DNA from: Piper betle
Taxonomy: Eukaryota; Streptophyta; Magnoliopsida; Piperales; Piperaceae
Length of the DNA stretch: 64,000 nucleotides
Direction: 5' to 3'
Assembly: GCA_033002965.1 (NCBI GenBank)
Contig: JAURVB010013289.1
Coordinates: 1 to 64,000 of the forward strand
The translations under genes and the position numbers were made by a program. Numbering within the stretch: the first letter of the stretch is position 1; each line of letters opens with the position of its first letter. The notes beneath the pieces were generated by a model that was not told the DNA's origin, made no database searches, and saw nothing but the letters and a program-made list of their open reading frames with translations. Below, piece after piece: positions 55,187 to 64,000 of the stretch.

Positions 55187-57738
55187 ATGGCCGATGCTTC
55201 CTCCCCTTCTTCTTCTCCGGTCGCAGTCATCCATGTCTTCTGGCACGCCGGCATGCTTGAACACAACGCCGTCATGGGATGTTTGGACACGGCCGAGGAC
55301 CCGGGCTTCTTGGTGGTGCTGGAGAAGCACCCTGAGAACGCTGACAGGGTGAGGAACATGGTCCCTATCCTTCAGAAAGCGCCCATTTCCCACCACATAT
55401 CCTGGCACTCTGGAAGATCCGCCGACCACTCTGAATTGGTCTTTTTCACACCCCAGGTCTCTACTCTTCTCCCCGTCTTGTAGTGGATGAATTTTGACAC
55501 ATTGCTGTATGTAAAAGACACCATACCGGTCTTTGCGATTGATAATGTTCGTAGCTAAAAGTTTTTTGTAACATTGTAGGATATTGTGTCACCATTTCTT
55601 CTTGCTACGGTCTGTTTACTGATTCTTGTTAAGTTAAATAACACATAGGGGTGGGCGCGGACGTCCGAATTGATTCGTCCGTCCGAAGACCGAAACATGT
55701 CCGACCGAATTTAACGACCAAATCAAATTAAATATGGATATTTCTTTGTCCGACCGAATGACCAACCGAATGTCCGATATTTTCATCAATAATATAATAT
55801 TTTCAACATTTGTAAGGCTAATATCAACAAATATTATTAATTAACACTTTGACAGTACTTATTCTTTTCAAGATGTAAACTTCCTTTACCAAATAATTGT
55901 ACAAATTTTTATAGTTCAATCACTACACAATTTCGTTAGTATAATTTTTTTTACATTATCATCCAAGTATAAATAATCTAACTTTATAAGATAATAAAAA
56001 TTAATTCTAGATATAAAATAAACTAAATTTAGGATAAATCTAAGGAATATACACGCGGCAGCAACGGGCGGCTGTTCGACGGAGGCAGGTGGCGTCGTGG
56101 CGACAGTCCAACGGCGGGCAGTCAGGCAGGCAGTGGCGATGTTTACGCAGCGTGCAGAGGGTGGCGGTCCGGTGGAGGCAGGCGGCAGTGGAGGCTAGAG
56201 CGGCAGACGCAGCAGCCGAGGGCCTCGACGGATTTTCATACAGCGCACAAAGGGTGGCGGAGACACGAGCAGAGGGTGGCAGTCTGGTGGAGGCAGGCGG
56301 TGCAAGCAGGGGAGCGGAGGCAGGCGACGGTGGACACGGCGTGCAAAGGTTGGCGGAGCTGAGGCGTGCAGTGCATGCGGTGGCGGTTCGGCGAAGGCAA
56401 GGGGAGGGCGAGGGAGGGTGGCGGAGGGCAGGGGAGGGCGGCGACAGGACGCTGCGGCAGAGGCGGCGGCGGCGGTATGAACAGTAATATGCGGCGGCAG
56501 CATGAACAGTAGTCATTGCTAGGGTTTAGAAGTTAGGGTTGATTTCAGACCGTCCACGGACGTTGTCTGGGCCCGATGGACAAGTTGGACATTAGTTCGG
56601 TCGTACAAGTTTTGTCCGATAAAATTTTCAGACAAACGTAGACAATAACTTGTCCGACATCCGTCCGACCGATGCCCACCTCTAATTACAGAGTACATAT
56701 ATTAACTGGTGGAGGCGGTTGCACCGGTGGAAAGACAGTTTGTGCCGGGACTGTACTAAATCCTGGTTCATGGACTGCTGCTCTTCTTGCTGCTGGGACG
56801 GCGTTATCAGCAGTGAAGTACATCCTGGATGGCCATGGGAAAATTGCATTTGCATTAGTACGTCCCCCGGGTCACCATGCCCAGCCTTCTCAAGCAGATG
56901 GATACTGTTTTCTAAACAATGTAGGGCTTGCCGTCCTGTCTGTTTGAACTCCAGTTGTGAAAGAGCTGCAGTCATTGACTTTGATGCCCACTATGGAAAT
57001 GGAACTGCAGAAAGCTTCCACAAATCAGACCGTATCTTGACAGTCTCACTAAAATATGAACCACGGGTCATGGGGTCCTTCACATCCTCAGAGTGGCTCC
57101 ATTGATGAGCTTGGTGATGCGAAAGGATTAGGTTACAATCTCAATATACCAGGAGACCGAGGATATGAGTATACCATGGAGCCGGTGAAACCAGCTGTGC
57201 AGAAATTCAACCCCGAACTCATATTCACGGCCATAGGTCAGGACTCGAGCGCAGTAAGCGAATTCCTTGTTTTGATAACCAAAATTTGTTTAATGTTCCT
57301 GTAATTCAACCACTGGCTTGATGGCATCATCTTTTGTCTTTCCTCTCAACCTTATCATATGCATTAGCAAAGTTTGTACCGCATTCACATATAACGGGAA
57401 ATAATTTTTGCCTATCTACTCTACTTTCAGTTTGATCCAAATGGGAGACAATGTTTGACGATGAAAGGTTATCGGATGCTTGGGAATGTAATACAAAATC
57501 TAGCAGAGAACCACGCGAATGGACGGCTTTATCATTGTCCAGGAAGATGGCTACCATATTAATTACATATTCAGCATACTGTCTTCATGCATCGTTAGCA
57601 GGTGTTCTCAATCTTCCTGTGCCGCCTCTGGCGGATCCCATTGCATACTACCCAGAAAATGAATTGCTTGCAGCTACAGTCATCGACTTCATCAAGGAAC
57701 ATTGGAAACACAATGTGCCTTTTCTGGCAGAAAGCTGA
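55187..57738 (+). pseudogene. HDA8: HDA8-like histone deacetylase (class II-type), broken copy
   Basis: Exon 1 55187-55456 (MADASSPSSS, then VIHVFWHAGMLEHNAVMGCL; phase 0, CAG|GT donor), exon 2 56694-57253, exon 3 57431-57738 ending TGA. It matches plant HDA8 from near the N-terminus to the C-terminus (IAYYPENE, VPFLAES). Deacetylase motifs remain: LVRPPGHHAQPSQADGYCF (catalytic His pair), DFDAHYGNGT, GQDSSAFDPNGR split by intron 2. Lesions: TAA at 56703-56705, frameshifts near 56720, 56940, 57055, 57514 and 57571, loss of about five residues before GDRGYEY, and Gly-Gly-Tyr replaced by Asp-Gly-Tyr. The introns show it is not a retrocopy. Expressed HDA8 proteins remove acetyl groups; this copy cannot make one. 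About 140 bp upstream the retroelement block begins, so its promoter is probably gone. Confidence 0.85.
55646..56684. mobile_element. Non-autonomous hAT-like element in intron 1 of the HDA8-like copy
   Basis: Ends TAGGGGTGGGC and GCCCACCTCTA form imperfect terminal inverted repeats (10 of 11), and flanking 8-mers ATAACACA (55638-55645) and ATTACAGA (56685-56692) match at 6 of 8 positions, as expected for an old hAT insertion. The subterminal regions are full of GTCCGA/TCGGAC motifs, typical transposase-binding-type repeats. The centre holds a GC-rich block (56050-56500) without a transposase. The right duplication overlaps the intron acceptor. Confidence 0.75.
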
Positions 57739-58294
57739 GTTAGAAATTAAACGAGGTCTCTTCTTCGCATTGGCACATAAACACATGCAGAATTCTACTG
57801 TGCCAGGGCATTTGCTCGGAGTCACCTGCATGCGGAGACAGTTATGTACAACCCGATAAGTTAGGCCATCATTGTCAAGTAATTCCTTTTGGTGCCTGCT
57901 AATCTTGAAGAATTAATACATGCCACACCCAGCAAGCTTGCTACTTTACTATAGTCCAAAGGGTGCAGTAAACTGTTTTTCTGAACTTGTGAGATTGAGA
58001 AGAAAGACAAAAGAAAAGTAGTAATTATTCTGCTTCACAATTTTCTTCACAAAAATATGCTACACAAACAAAGCCCTGTGTCTGCAACAAATACAAATAA
58101 TTATGAGGGTAATACAACAGAGAGCCGTTCAACGCCTTTTGTGTATGAGGTAATGCTTATTAATCTGCAAATGATAAGCTAGAATTAGAAATTGAAGGGC
58201 CCGGGGTGGCTAATTATTAATCCCGACAAAACAAGGACTTACTCTTGGGAAATGAATGGGTTATTGCCGTGGTGTGCGACATCCTTGTAGCCCT
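57739..58294. other. Intergenic, between convergent genes
   Basis: 556 bp separating the two stop codons. AT-rich; it should contain both 3' untranslated regions. No further gene seen. Confidence 0.6.
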
Positions 58295-61033
58295 TCAGAC
58301 AGCAACAGACACAGGCCTTGTGCTCGTTTTGATGCCTTTTATAGCTGTTATATATGAAAAAATAAGCCCATAATTAAAGAACAAAATAAGCGATAAGTCC
58401 ATCCAAACTATATGTACTTTTGTAGTATGAGCAAATATAAGTCAATAAATTTGTGATAAGTCCATCCAAACTAATGTGTTGTGGTAAATTTAGATCTTGC
58501 CTTCTGCATAATCTTTTGCTCCAAATACGGCAGAACCAGCAACTAATGCATTGGCTCCTGCCTCAATAACCTGCAACCATTGATTGCCGTCATCAATATG
58601 CCAGTTATAATTTTCTTTTATTTAAAAAAGGCCATACACTTTTCAAGAAAGGTAGAAATTTGGACTGCTAAAGTGCTGGTACAAGCGACAAGGAACCGCT
58701 TCTTTAAAAATGGATGACGAGATGGACTTCCAAGGTTTCATATGCTCAAATGTCTGATCATAATATCCTCTATTTACAGTTGTTTATTCAATCAGCTAAA
58801 GAAAAGAGATATACCTTGTAGGCATTTGCTGGACCAACTCCACCATCCACTTCGATCCATGGATTCACCCCCTGCATAACCAAGGGTTGTGCCAATTGCT
58901 AAGTTGTGAAATCTCTAGTACGAAACAAAAGCAGAGGATGAGATTCATCGCATTCTACCTTCTCCGCACATAGTCTTCTCAAGTCAGAAATTTTCTTTAC
59001 TTGACTCTCGATGAAGCTCTGGCCCCCGAAACCAGGGTTCACGGACATGATTAAAACCAAGTCCACCACTGCCCACCCATGAAACAGGTTTAGAAATGCA
59101 AAATAAGCTATGATTCTTTTGCAGTCTATAAGCTGAAGCAAAAATAGTAGAAGCTTGGCACATATTTGCTTATTACTTATTCATGTACCATATATATTCC
59201 ACGAAAATATGGTCTGATAGACTTGATAGTATAAAGCCACAATGATACACCTAAAAACTACAGAAGAATTACCACTTACAAATGAATATATTGGAGATAA
59301 GTACAAAAATTTACCATCAAGCACATATTCTATGGCGCTTAATGGGGTCCCTGGGTTTAGGACTACACCAGCTTTCGCTCCAAGACTTTTCACCTGTTTA
59401 AAATTTATTAGAAAAGAGTTGTTAATAGCTCATATGGCAATTCCATATAGTGAAAAAGCACAGTACACATGAAAACATGATTAATAGTATTTGGACACAA
59501 CTGCATGTTTAGAGATCCAATCTTGCTAAAATAACGAGACATCAAACAATTCAGAAAAAAAAAGAACAGCTTTCACAAGTGTTAGGTTCGTAGAGCAATT
59601 AATTAAGCATCATGAATATGTGAAACTAGCTTCTGTTGTATAAAAGGCGCAAATTACCATCTCTGAACATCTATAAAAAGACAAGCATCCAACTTCAAAT
59701 TTACGAGCAATCATGCTTTTTGCATCTTACTTGATTAACAGTACGATGCAAGTGTATTGTAGAAGACTGCTCACAGTGAACGCTAACAATGTCTGCCCCA
59801 GCTTTGACAAAATCTGGTACTCGCTGCTCGGGTTCTACAATCATCTACACATTGCCATAATGTCAGAAATTGATATAGAAAATCTAGTACAGGTACATTG
59901 TACCAGAGCTTTTATCATTTATATATGAATGTACAGCAGAATACCAAGTGCACATCAAGTGGAAGATCAGTTATTGGGCGTAAAGCATCAACCACAAGTG
60001 GCCCTATGGTGATATTTGGTACAAAACGTCCATCCATTACATCAACATGGATCAATCACAACCAGCCAACTCCACTGCTTTCACCTAATTCATTGAGTAC
60101 AGAAAAGCACCAAATCAATTTACAGAAAAAAAGGCAGAATAGAATTGATACACATTAATTGCAGCATTCACACAAAGCAGAAAGGCTGGCAAGTAATCCA
60201 GCTTTTCAAGAATATAAATCTGGCTTTAAAATGAACTCTAGCTTCAAGATACAATTAGAATAACAAAATATACAGCAAGCTCGTTCAAAGAGAGAAAATC
60301 AACTTTTCATTGATCATTCAGAAGGTTATGGATTACCTGCTCGCCCAATTTGGAAAAGTTGGCAGAGAGAATAGAGGGAGAAACAATAATATCATTTTTA
60401 GAGAGATTTGTCGACGCGTGATGCTGCTCTCACAGTTGTCTGGAAATTCCTCCTAACAAAATACATTAAGATAAGCTCATTAGGCCACAATAGAACCAGT
60501 ACCATGGAAAGGGAGAACTGTTTGGCTTTCTGCCCAAATTGAATTGAGACCAAACTGGGAAAAAAACACGGGTTGAGTAGGACAATACTCTGACATTTCA
60601 TAGTTCACTAAACAATCTAACTTCATTGAGGCAAAACATCACATAAGTTGTACGTATTCCATCAAATTCTGTATCCAGCTAAAAGAATACCACCTAATGG
60701 CATCAAATATGCTGCACTTCTTTAAGATTTACCAACCATTGACTTTTGGATGCACAACGAAATACATGGCTCATTTTCCAAAACAAAAAATATATAATTC
60801 AGAATGAACGAACTCATCCAATAGGAAGCCACGCCTAACGAGCAATCCACAAAAACTGGAGAAAACAAAAATAATGAGATCCAAAAAAAGAAAGAAAAAC
60901 AGAAAAAGAAAGAGAAAAAGGTACCGTGGGGTGGTGGAGACGGAAAGAGGGAGGAGGAAGACCTTGCGGGTGACAAAGCTTGTGAATTGGGAGTGGAGGT
61001 GGTGGTGGAACAGGGTGAAGCCGAAGCAGACAT
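58295..61033 (-). pseudogene. RPE: Ribulose-phosphate 3-epimerase, chloroplast type, probably broken
   Basis: Interconverts ribulose 5-phosphate and xylulose 5-phosphate (Calvin and pentose phosphate pathways). Exons on minus: 61033-60925 (Ser/Thr/Pro-rich transit peptide, MSASASPCSTTT), 60452-60337 (TTVRAASRVDK; VSPSILSANFSKLGEQ), 60084-59945 ([23 protein letters not shown]), 59844-59731 ([20 protein letters not shown]), 59393-59315 ([20 protein letters not shown]), 59068-58959 ([18 protein letters not shown]), 58871-58815 ([18 protein letters not shown]), 58570-58501, 58344-58295. Active-site His/Asp/Met of HVDVM, His/Met of DVHLM and Asp of EVDGG are present. Exon 3 lacks one base in the Trp codon (near 60054), exon 2 has one extra base (near 60403), and exon 1 is one base out of phase. 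The last six exons are intact. The enzyme is essential, so this is likely a spare copy, or the sequence has errors. Confidence 0.82.
58345..58500 (-). other. GC-AG intron in RPE
   Basis: On minus the penultimate exon ends GCAGAAG and continues GCAAGATC; the acceptor is TAACAG before CTATAAAAGGC. Splicing here restores the family C-terminus (DYAEAIKGIKTS), whereas reading through gives a stop three codons on. GC donors followed by AAG are a known minor class. Confidence 0.75.
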
Positions 61034-61151
61034 GCTTTGTTGCCCGTCGATTCTGGTGGGTATGGGCGAGGTGGAAGAGTTGTTTGGTCTTGGGTGGGGT
61101 GCGGCCTTTGATTCACAGTCGAGGGAGATGGCGGGTAAGGCTCACAGCCTA

Positions 61152-61159
61152 CACGTGGC
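61152..61159 (-). promoter_or_regulatory. G-box upstream of RPE
   Basis: CACGTGGC on plus (GCCACGTG on minus), about 120 bp upstream of the RPE ATG. G-boxes of this form are bound by bZIP/bHLH factors and are common in light-regulated photosynthesis genes. A TATA-like ATATAT near 61252-61258 lies farther out, so the layout is not a textbook one and this may fall in the transcript leader. Confidence 0.4.
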
Positions 61160-62449
61160 GAATCCTCGTCTACCCACTTTTCTTCTTTTTATCTTCTTTT
61201 GTTATTTTGACCATATCTCTCTTTGTAAAATAAACTCGCGCATGATTTAATAATATATAGATTTCTCGATTCAGACTTTAAAAAATGATAAAAATGATAG
61301 GCTTTAATAGAAATGCAATTATAATTTATAAATTAAATAAAAAAAACTTTATCTGAACTCCATCAAAGTTTAAGATTACTTAGTATTAAAAGCAAACGAT
61401 ATAGCAATGTCATTAATATGTATTATCAAGATTATATGAATTATTTTTTGTGACTGGACAAAATTTCCCCAATCATCCAATCGTCAATATAATCTAGTGA
61501 TTTACATTGAAAATAGTTGGCACAAAATTATCAGTTATTGATACTAATTTTTTCCCTCAAAATTTCATGGAGCTCTTTTATTTTTATTTTCTTTTTGTAT
61601 TCGTCCAAAAATAAAATTAATTCATTCTCAAACTAATGTAATCTCAGATCAACCAAAATACTCTTTTCAAATTTACGAAAGTATCTATCATGCAAACAAT
61701 GTAAATAAATTATGTTCACAAAACACAATAGGCCCAATTAGAGCCCAAGGGAGCTCTACTTTGTACAGTGAATGAATTGAGCAAGTCAATGCATTTTCAA
61801 TCTGAGTCCATTACAACCTCTAGTTGTAGGATCTCATATTTGGCTTAACGGATCGAGATTAACTCAAGGAATAAATTGTCACCGAGCTTACACGAGTGTG
61901 TTTTGCCTTCTATTTTACTTGTTGGGCAACTCGTGTTTTGCTTAACTTAAGCTTGACTCACTTGTTTTTGAATATGAGTTCGAGTTGAGTTAATAAGTAC
62001 TCAAGTCGATTCGAGTTCTAGCTAACTAGATCATTGACGTTATTTTTTTCATATAATTTGTATGATCATGGTTCAACGTAAAAAATGGTATTAAAGCAAA
62101 ATAAAATTGAAAAAACCTTCGATTGGTGGTTTATGAAGGAATGACCAATGATAATTATTTTGAATATTATAGAGCTTTAAAAGAGATAACCTCATATAGG
62201 TCAAAATTGGAAGAATGAATTCTTGAACAAGAAATGTTAAAAATATTGGTGTTGGAAATTAGAAAAATCTCATTATTTATAGATTTGTCATTAAATATAA
62301 CCAAGTTTTAATTATTTACATATTTGCCATTAGATACAACTAACTTGATTTGTTTGGTATTTTTTGATAAATTTTAGATAAAATCTAAATAAAATCTCTT
62401 TGAGATTTTTTGATAAATTTTAGATAAAACTTAAATAAAATCTCAAACC
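61160..62449. other. AT-rich intergenic DNA, no gene seen
   Basis: Short frames only. 62355-62450 contains a roughly 50-bp segment repeated once (TTTTTTGATAAATTTTAGAT). About 61920-62030 has CTCGAGTT-like phrases echoed near 63250-63370, possibly an old dispersed repeat. Confidence 0.5.
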
Positions 62450-62780
62450 TTACTAGCTTCTATTCTACTAGTCCTAGTTTGGTTGAGTCCATGTACTCTC
62501 CCCGACTCAGTCTAGTCATTTTTGTTAGCTTTGTCTAGTTGAGTCTATGCACTCCTCGACTTGATCTAGTTCTGCTAGCCTTGCTTGGTTGAGTCCATGT
62601 GCTCTGCTTGACTAGATCTATCTCTTTGCTACCCTGGCCTAGTTCAGTCTATGCATCCACCCCTCTCGGCTTATGCCAATCTTGCTAGTCTGTTGTTGAG
62701 TCCATGTGCTTGCTAGTGCCGTTGAGTTTATGTGCTCATTCAATTCAATTTAGTTGGCTTAGTTCAGTTACAAACTTGTT
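62450..62780. repeat. Degenerate tandem repeat GGTTGAGTCCATGTGCTC
   Basis: Five or six copies of TTGAGTC(C/T)ATG(T/C) with downstream CTCGACT..GTCTAGT and GCTAGCCTTG phrases, spaced about 55-70 bp. No coding potential. Confidence 0.7.
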
Positions 62781-63680
62781 TTGCTTTATTGAGTTAAATC
62801 GTTGATTCAAAACTACTTCGTATTACAATGGAGTGAAGGAAAGACTTTTGAAAGTTTCTTTGTAAACTTTTATGCCTCAAAGCAATTGTCAACGAAAAGT
62901 TAGATTTGTGCCACTTTTCTGTGTAAATTTTGTACTTAGTAGTTAGTTCAATTGCAATATTTTTTAGTGACAAATGAGCCTTGGTAGGAGTGAGGCAGCA
63001 CCCCCATTTCCATTTTTTGAGTTTGTGTAAAAGGCTAGACGCATGCCACCATTTTGAACAAAGATAATTCATACTAAATTCAATTTATAATTAAAATATC
63101 TCAACTTTGACATAATTATGCATAAAAGATAATTTAATCATGCATAGAATTTATTTAAATTTGATATCAGATAATAATATTTTATAATTTGGTGATATTT
63201 ATATAAAGAAATTTAAGATAAATAATGTCAAAAATCTTATTTCATATATAAAGTATCAAGCTTCGAGTCGAGCCGAGTTGCTGGTACAAGCTAGGCCCAG
63301 CTCGTCTATTATTGAGTTAAGCTTCGAGTAGAGTATCGAGTCAAATCAAGTTTAATTAAGCTTTGACTCCGAGTAAAGCAGCTTGCCCATATTGGTTTTT
63401 TCTTTTTACTTTTTTTTTCAAAGGGTCAATCTCTTCAAATAAAATTATTGCTGCACATAGCTTCCCTCTCGCGTTTTAAAGAGGTAGCTAGCTCAAGTTT
63501 GTTGTATCGGGTTACAAATATATATCAAACTTTTGAAAATCTGATATATATTAGATTGGTGCATAGCGAATCAATAATATATATATATATATATTATCAA
63601 AATTGTTAATTAAAAAAAATTTTATATTCAATTTTTTATTTAAGCATCAATAAATATTAATTTGAATTTTATACAATTGA
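62781..63680. other. AT-rich intergenic DNA, no gene seen
   Basis: Includes an (AT)n run at 63570-63594. A 92-residue open stretch on minus (63072-62794) has no family resemblance and sits in AT-rich sequence; I do not call it. Confidence 0.5.
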
Positions 63681-64000
63681 TGTAACACCCCAAATCCGGT
63701 CCACGCTCGTGAACCGAACCGGCATATTACAGGCCCCAGTTAGGTCGACTAACCCGAACCCAACTCACGCGGATTTAATCTCGGTGTCTTAAAAGGAAGA
63801 TATTACTCGTTATGCATGGATAAATGTACAAAATCCTAACATGATACTACATGGATGACATGCAAACTAAATTACACACTATCACATCAATATAATAATA
63901 TCATAACAAAATATAACCACTTAATCGACTGACATGTGTGCAAGCGATGATAGTGCTCCCTCCGTCCAAGCTGACTCTTCTAACTCGTGATTATTACCTA
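63681..64000 (-). mobile_element. Start of another TGTAACACCCC-type LTR
   Basis: TGTAACACCCCAAATCCGGTCC resembles the LTR termini of elements F and X, followed by an ACCGAACCGG-type segment and ACATGGATGACATGCAAAC, comparable with F's GATACTACGTGAATGTCATG. It is cut by the window end, so orientation and element type are inferred from one terminus. Confidence 0.55.

Noticed and set aside
56040..56516. Long open stretches (up to 158 codons) in the hAT-like element
   Set aside because: They lie in low-complexity GC-rich sequence, are open on both strands and have no transposase motif.

Overview
This window is plant nuclear DNA. The genes have spliced introns, one encodes a chloroplast-type enzyme, and most of the sequence is chromovirus (Ty3/gypsy, Tekay/Del-like) LTR retrotransposons primed by initiator tRNA-Met. 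The two gene relics resemble angiosperm homologues, most likely from a eudicot. I cannot name the species.

Layout. Positions 1-14154 hold degraded minus-strand retroelements: element A (internal part 1-2474, 5' LTR 2475-4963) abuts element B (gag start, then LTR 5372-8124). Then come an unassigned stretch with a decayed transposon-protein domain, an LTR with decayed pol (element X, 9792-13597), and an LTR fragment (13598-14154). Positions 14155-53955 are one old minus-strand element (C) split by later insertions. Its 3' LTR is 14155-16860, its pol pieces are 16861-17395, 18936-20188 and 36813-37988, its protease/gag remnant is 52332-53025 and its partial 5' LTR is 53209-53955.

Insertions in C, each dated by an interrupted reading frame and usually by a 5-bp target duplication: (i) 17396-18935, a chimera of a miniature element (TRIM) and an inverted LTR, duplication GTAGG/CTAGG; (ii) 20189-36812, duplication GTTAA, an older element D carrying the youngest element E (22585-32618), which has near-identical 2.7-kb LTRs and one intact 1064-residue pol frame; (iii) 37989-52331, duplication TCGGG, a different chromovirus F. 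F's 3' LTR contains a second chimera G (38105-41005, duplication TAACC), a triple-LTR TRIM inside G's LTR (38854-39629, duplication GACCC), and a solo LTR H (43168-48156) that itself contains another LTR.

To the right is a small gene island. A broken HDA8-like histone deacetylase copy (55187-57738, plus) has a hAT-like element in intron 1. A chloroplast-type ribulose-phosphate 3-epimerase copy (58295-61033, minus) has intact C-terminal exons, a GC-AG intron and single-base lesions in its N-terminal exons. The two converge tail to tail. The retroelement block ends about 140 bp upstream of the HDA8-like ATG. Beyond 61.1 kb the sequence is AT-rich, with one degenerate tandem repeat and another LTR starting at 63681.

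The most interesting biology is the TRIM family. It shares primer site, polypurine tract, a GNRA-type hairpin and terminal bases with the Tekay-like elements, and appears twice joined to them inside target-duplicated insertions. This suggests that the TRIM is copied by their machinery.
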